Of a stretch of 64,000 bases of DNA, positions 61,000-64,000 are shown one piece after another; the stretch's first letter is position 1; the number at the start of each line of letters is the position of its first letter. Origin of the DNA: Epiperipatus broadwayi (taxonomy: Eukaryota; Onychophora; Udeonychophora; Euonychophora; Peripatidae); contig JAQFVV010000317.1 of NCBI GenBank assembly GCA_028023455.1, positions 379,501 to 443,500 on the forward strand. The letters are read 5' to 3'. Under the pieces are notes generated by a model. It saw only the letters and a list, made by a program, of their open reading frames with translations, had not been told where the DNA came from and made no database searches. The position numbers and the translations under genes were made by a program.

Positions 61000-62240
61000 T
61001 TGAATGCTGGTATATGGGGTTCAACATGTTCTGTACCATGTAGACGATGCCGCTTATTTCAATTTGTCATGGGAACTTTTCTGTTGGTGGATAGCCCAGT
61101 GTCCAGCAAATATATTGGTGGGTCCGTGTTTGTTGTTGTGTAAGGCATATTTTTTCTCTTTTTTTTTTGTGGCAAGGTATTCCTTTAATTGTTTACATGT
61201 ATTGTGATATAGCTGTGTTAGTTTTTGTATGCTTTGTTGGGGGTTGTGCATGGGTCTGGCATTGATGATTGTCTTATGGAGATAATCTGCTAGTGCCATT
61301 AGATGCAAAGGTGGGGGTGAGTATCTTGTCATGTGTTGTACATTGAGGGATACTATGTTAATGAATGATTGGTATTTTTGATTTGTGGCATATTGTTAAT
61401 CTTAATTATCATGATGTAAGTCTCTAAGAATAGGAATTCAGTAGTGGTTGTTGGGAGTAGGATTCTAATTGTGTTTTGTAGATGTGTGAATGTTGTTTCA
61501 AGTGGTGAGAAAAATTTTGTGATTGTTTGTGCAGTGTGGCCTGAAATGGGCATGAATTATATTGAAAGTTGATTAGGTGATGAATCTTTGCTATGTAGTA
61601 GTAGAAATTAATTAATGTGGCTTGATGATGATTATAGAATGACACTGAATGTGCAGCAATAAAGCCCTGAGTACTCATCAGCAGCAAGTTTATTTGGTGT
61701 AGCCATTTTGTATTATATTTTGTCTAACTTAAATTGAAAACACCTGTTAATATTGTTGGGTCAGGGCTGGTTGTAAGCTGTGAGTTAATTGTGAGAATTA
61801 TATGTGCAATTATGCTGGGGTCTGGGGATATGAACACAAAGATAATGTTGAGTTATTAATTTTATGCTTAAATGTGGTAATTAGAAGATGCAAGTCAATG
61901 TAAATAATTTTGAAGGTTGACAAGCTGCAGTTTGAGGCTATGATTAGGCCTGTGCTCACTGAAGATGATGATATGTCCTTGGAGTATGTGAAAAAACCTC
62001 AGTTATACAGGTATGTGGCTGGATTAATTTGTGATCCATTATAGATTTTTGTTTCTAGCAGCCCTAGTATTTGTGGTTGTATGAAGCTAATCCATTTGTT
62101 AAACTGATATATTTTTGCTATTGAATTAATGCCTCTGACATTCAGCGCTGCAATTTTAATTTTCACTAACTCTGTAATTTGTATTTGTATGTATTTTTTG
62201 TTGTGATTGCTTTGAAGATATACATTGTATGTTTTCACTG
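61000..62240 (-). pseudogene. LINE endonuclease N-terminal region (different family from the RTE copies)
   Basis: The open piece 61999-62238 on the minus strand contains VKIKIAALNVRGINSIAK, then FNKWISFIQPQILGLLETKI, the start of an APE-type endonuclease (catalytic Asn in LNVRG and Glu in LLETK). After a stop a further block GLIIASNCSLSTFKIIYIDL (about 61890-61950) fits the next beta strands of the fold. Later pieces (61424-61687 and 61054-61332), rich in His, Asn, Gln and Thr, continue in the same strand without recognised motifs. No RT domain is found below 61000, so the copy is truncated. The region is G/T-rich on the plus strand, that is C/A-rich in its coding sense. Confidence 0.6.
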
Positions 62241-63530
62241 ACTTGTTTTATTTTTGTTTGTTTTAGTCTGTTTTGTTTGCTTTTGTATCATTCTTCTGGT
62301 TGTTTTTTGTTGAGTGTTTGTTGGTTTGGTGCTTTTTTATTTTGTGATCATGTGGATATTTGATGGCTTTGAAATAGATTTGGGATTATTGCCATTGTAC
62401 TTGGAGTCTTCATTTATATTATCAATGAATGGTGAATTAGGGTTATGATCATCTGTCTTCACTTTTTTTACTATCTTCTTTCTGATATGTCTTCCAGGCT
62501 TTCTCTTGCTTTCTGTTGGTTTGGATGTGTCCATTGTATTATTGTGCTAGAACTGCTTGTTGGTGGTAGCAGTGCCTCCATAATTTCTATGGCTCTCTTA
62601 TTGTTAATAGTATGTTGTGTGTTTATATCTGTTCTGCAGTCAAATTCTTTGCATATACATTTGTTTTATTTGTTACTATTTGCTTAGCCTCCGTTTTCTG
62701 TTTAATCTTATTCATTATTTTGGGATTTTGTTATGTGTCTTTATATCTGTTCTGCAGTCAAATTCTGGCATATATATTTGTTTTATTTGTTGAGTTATTA
62801 TTTGCTTGGCATCCATTTTTTCTTTGATTATATTCATTATTTTGGGATTTTGTGTTTTTTCCATGAACATATCTATGAGATCCAAGCTTGGTATCTGTTT
62901 TTGTGTGTGTGTGTATTTTGTGCACTGCTATTCTTGTCAATGCCTATATTTTCATCAGTTTGCTTTTCAGCATTGGAATATGGTTGATTTTGTATGTGTT
63001 TATTGTGATCTCATTAACTTTTGGCAGGTTGGTCATTGTGTGGTAATATATTTCCTTTGTTTGCATGAATAACTTAGATCTCTGATATACAGAGTGGGAA
63101 TTGCTTCCTGATTCAGGATTTGCATTGGTGTATAATCCAGATCAGTATCTGGATATAGTTGCATTCTGAATTCATAAGTGTTATTCACGACTGGTATTGG
63201 TGTGTCTTTCTGGTATTCTATTTTGAACATAATGTCTTTTCCAAACAGGTCCATCATCCTTTCAAAGTCCTGTGCTGTGTATCTTAAGTAGGTGTTTTTG
63301 ATTATCCCTGTGATAGTATTGAGGTAGTTCTGGTCTATGGTGATAACTCAATGTTCCCACTTGTCTTCGAAATCTCTTCTTTTGTGCGATCTCATAAATT
63401 TCCAGTATTAGGTAACAATCATTGGGATGTTCTGCAATTTGTTGTATGGAGAGAATCCATTTGTTATCACTGCCTCATACAATAACTCTTGGAAATTTAT
63501 ATAGCGAGATGTTGCTTACAAGACCATGGC
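62241..63530 (-). pseudogene. putative ORF1 of the same LINE
   Basis: Upstream of the endonuclease on the minus strand, the piece 63033-63257 reads MMDLFGKDIMFKIEYQKDTP, then VVNNTYEFRMQLYPDTDLDY and IPTLYIRDLSYSCKQRK. Two Cys-rich steps follow after a stop, suggestive of a nucleic-acid-binding ORF1 with a possible zinc knuckle. The piece 62337-62534 is a basic tail (KRKPGRHIRKKIVKKVKTDD). The order ORF1 then endonuclease matches a two-ORF LINE. A direct repeat inside (62623-62650 and 62743-62772, GTTCTGCAGTCAAATTCT) marks a local duplication of about 120 bp. No named ORF1 family could be assigned. Confidence 0.4.
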
Positions 63531-64000
63531 CTTGGGGGAAAAAATCTCTTGAATGTTATGAAGAGATGCCTTGGTATTGATTTATTGAGCAATTTATTTA
63601 TGTTCTTCAATTTTTTTTCATTCAAACGAATTGTTGGTAAAATTTTGACTTTTCTGTTTTCCAAGTTTTAAGTTATTTTACGTCACTATCAGTTGTTTTC
63701 CTATATCTGGGAATGCTCTTTTGAGAGTTGTTTGCATTGCTTTTTTTTTTTTGTTTCGTGATATCTAAATTAACTTGGCTTTTTTTTTTTTTTTTTTTTA
63801 GAATAAAACGAAATCTTTTTTTTTATTTTGCTTTTATGATGTCTGAAAATATTGGCCTGTTTTTGCTCATTTTTATGGATTTTATTGGTATTTTGCCACC
63901 ATTAAGTCATGTGGTCTTTGAGCCTCCATGTTTGCCTTGTTAATTTGTTGATGTCACTTTTCAATTTAAAAATACCAATTAAATTTTGCTAATTTCCTCT
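63531..64000. other. T-rich non-coding sequence
   Basis: Long T tracts (63740-63751 and 63780-63800). Possibly still upstream LINE sequence on the minus strand, but no motif seen. Confidence 0.4.

Noticed and set aside
62445-63072. Plus-strand open frames rich in Cys, Phe and Leu
   Set aside because: Shadows of the minus-strand LINE ORF1/ORF2 region.
1-64000. Operons, ribosome binding sites, bacterial promoters
   Set aside because: Composition, repeats and transposon types are eukaryotic; no prokaryotic gene organisation.

Overview
The window is a strongly AT-rich, non-coding stretch of a eukaryotic nuclear genome, almost certainly from an invertebrate animal. The reasons are Ty3/gypsy, RTE-type LINE, Penelope-like and pogo/Tigger-like remnants, tRNA-derived SINE-like pieces, abundant TA and ATT microsatellites, and no compact gene layout. 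A mollusc such as a cephalopod would fit, but nothing here proves the taxon. I found no convincing host protein-coding gene. Every recognisable coding piece belongs to a transposable element and is broken by stops and frameshifts, so the window reads as intergenic or intronic repeat sediment.

Layout. 1-14.6 kb: AT-rich sequence with a Penelope-like RT remnant (minus strand, about 4.2-4.77 kb), a 64-bp tandem duplication, a tRNA-like SINE piece (5.41 kb), a decayed RTE-type LINE (plus strand, 8.15-9.95 kb) and a repeat-bearing segment at 11.9-12.7 kb. 14.65-15.61 kb: a non-autonomous DNA transposon with matching terminal inverted repeats and TA target duplications. 17.2-20.13 kb: a long LINE ORF on the minus strand, from endonuclease to the C-terminal tail. 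20.4 kb: a near-perfect 55-bp-arm hairpin. 20.5-26.5 kb: extremely AT-rich, with LTR-like edges and another hairpin.

26.5-42.0 kb is the most structured part. An old LTR retrotransposon on the minus strand has LTRs at 26512-38291 (split) and 40363-42023, a tRNA-Lys-type primer site at 40341-40358 and a coiled-coil gag-like ORF near 39.1 kb. A younger Ty3/gypsy element (28088-38134, plus strand) is inserted in its 3' LTR. The young element has LTRs of about 2.6-2.7 kb, a tRNA-Lys-type primer site, a gag remnant, protease, RT, RNase H, integrase and a polypurine tract, with many frameshifts. The intact old LTR at 40.4-42.0 kb serves as an internal 'empty site' for the insertion.

42-64 kb: microsatellites, a foldback element (44.5 kb), a ~416-bp repeat array with direct and inverted units (44.9-47.0 kb), a second RTE-type LINE remnant (52.0-53.0 kb), a possible LTR promoter with a long ATT microsatellite (53.2-53.7 kb), more SINE-like pieces (55.4 and 58.5 kb), and on the minus strand a different LINE with an ORF1-like part and an endonuclease start (61.0-63.5 kb).

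No genes here work together as a pathway. The only functional units are the (dead) transposons and their cis signals.
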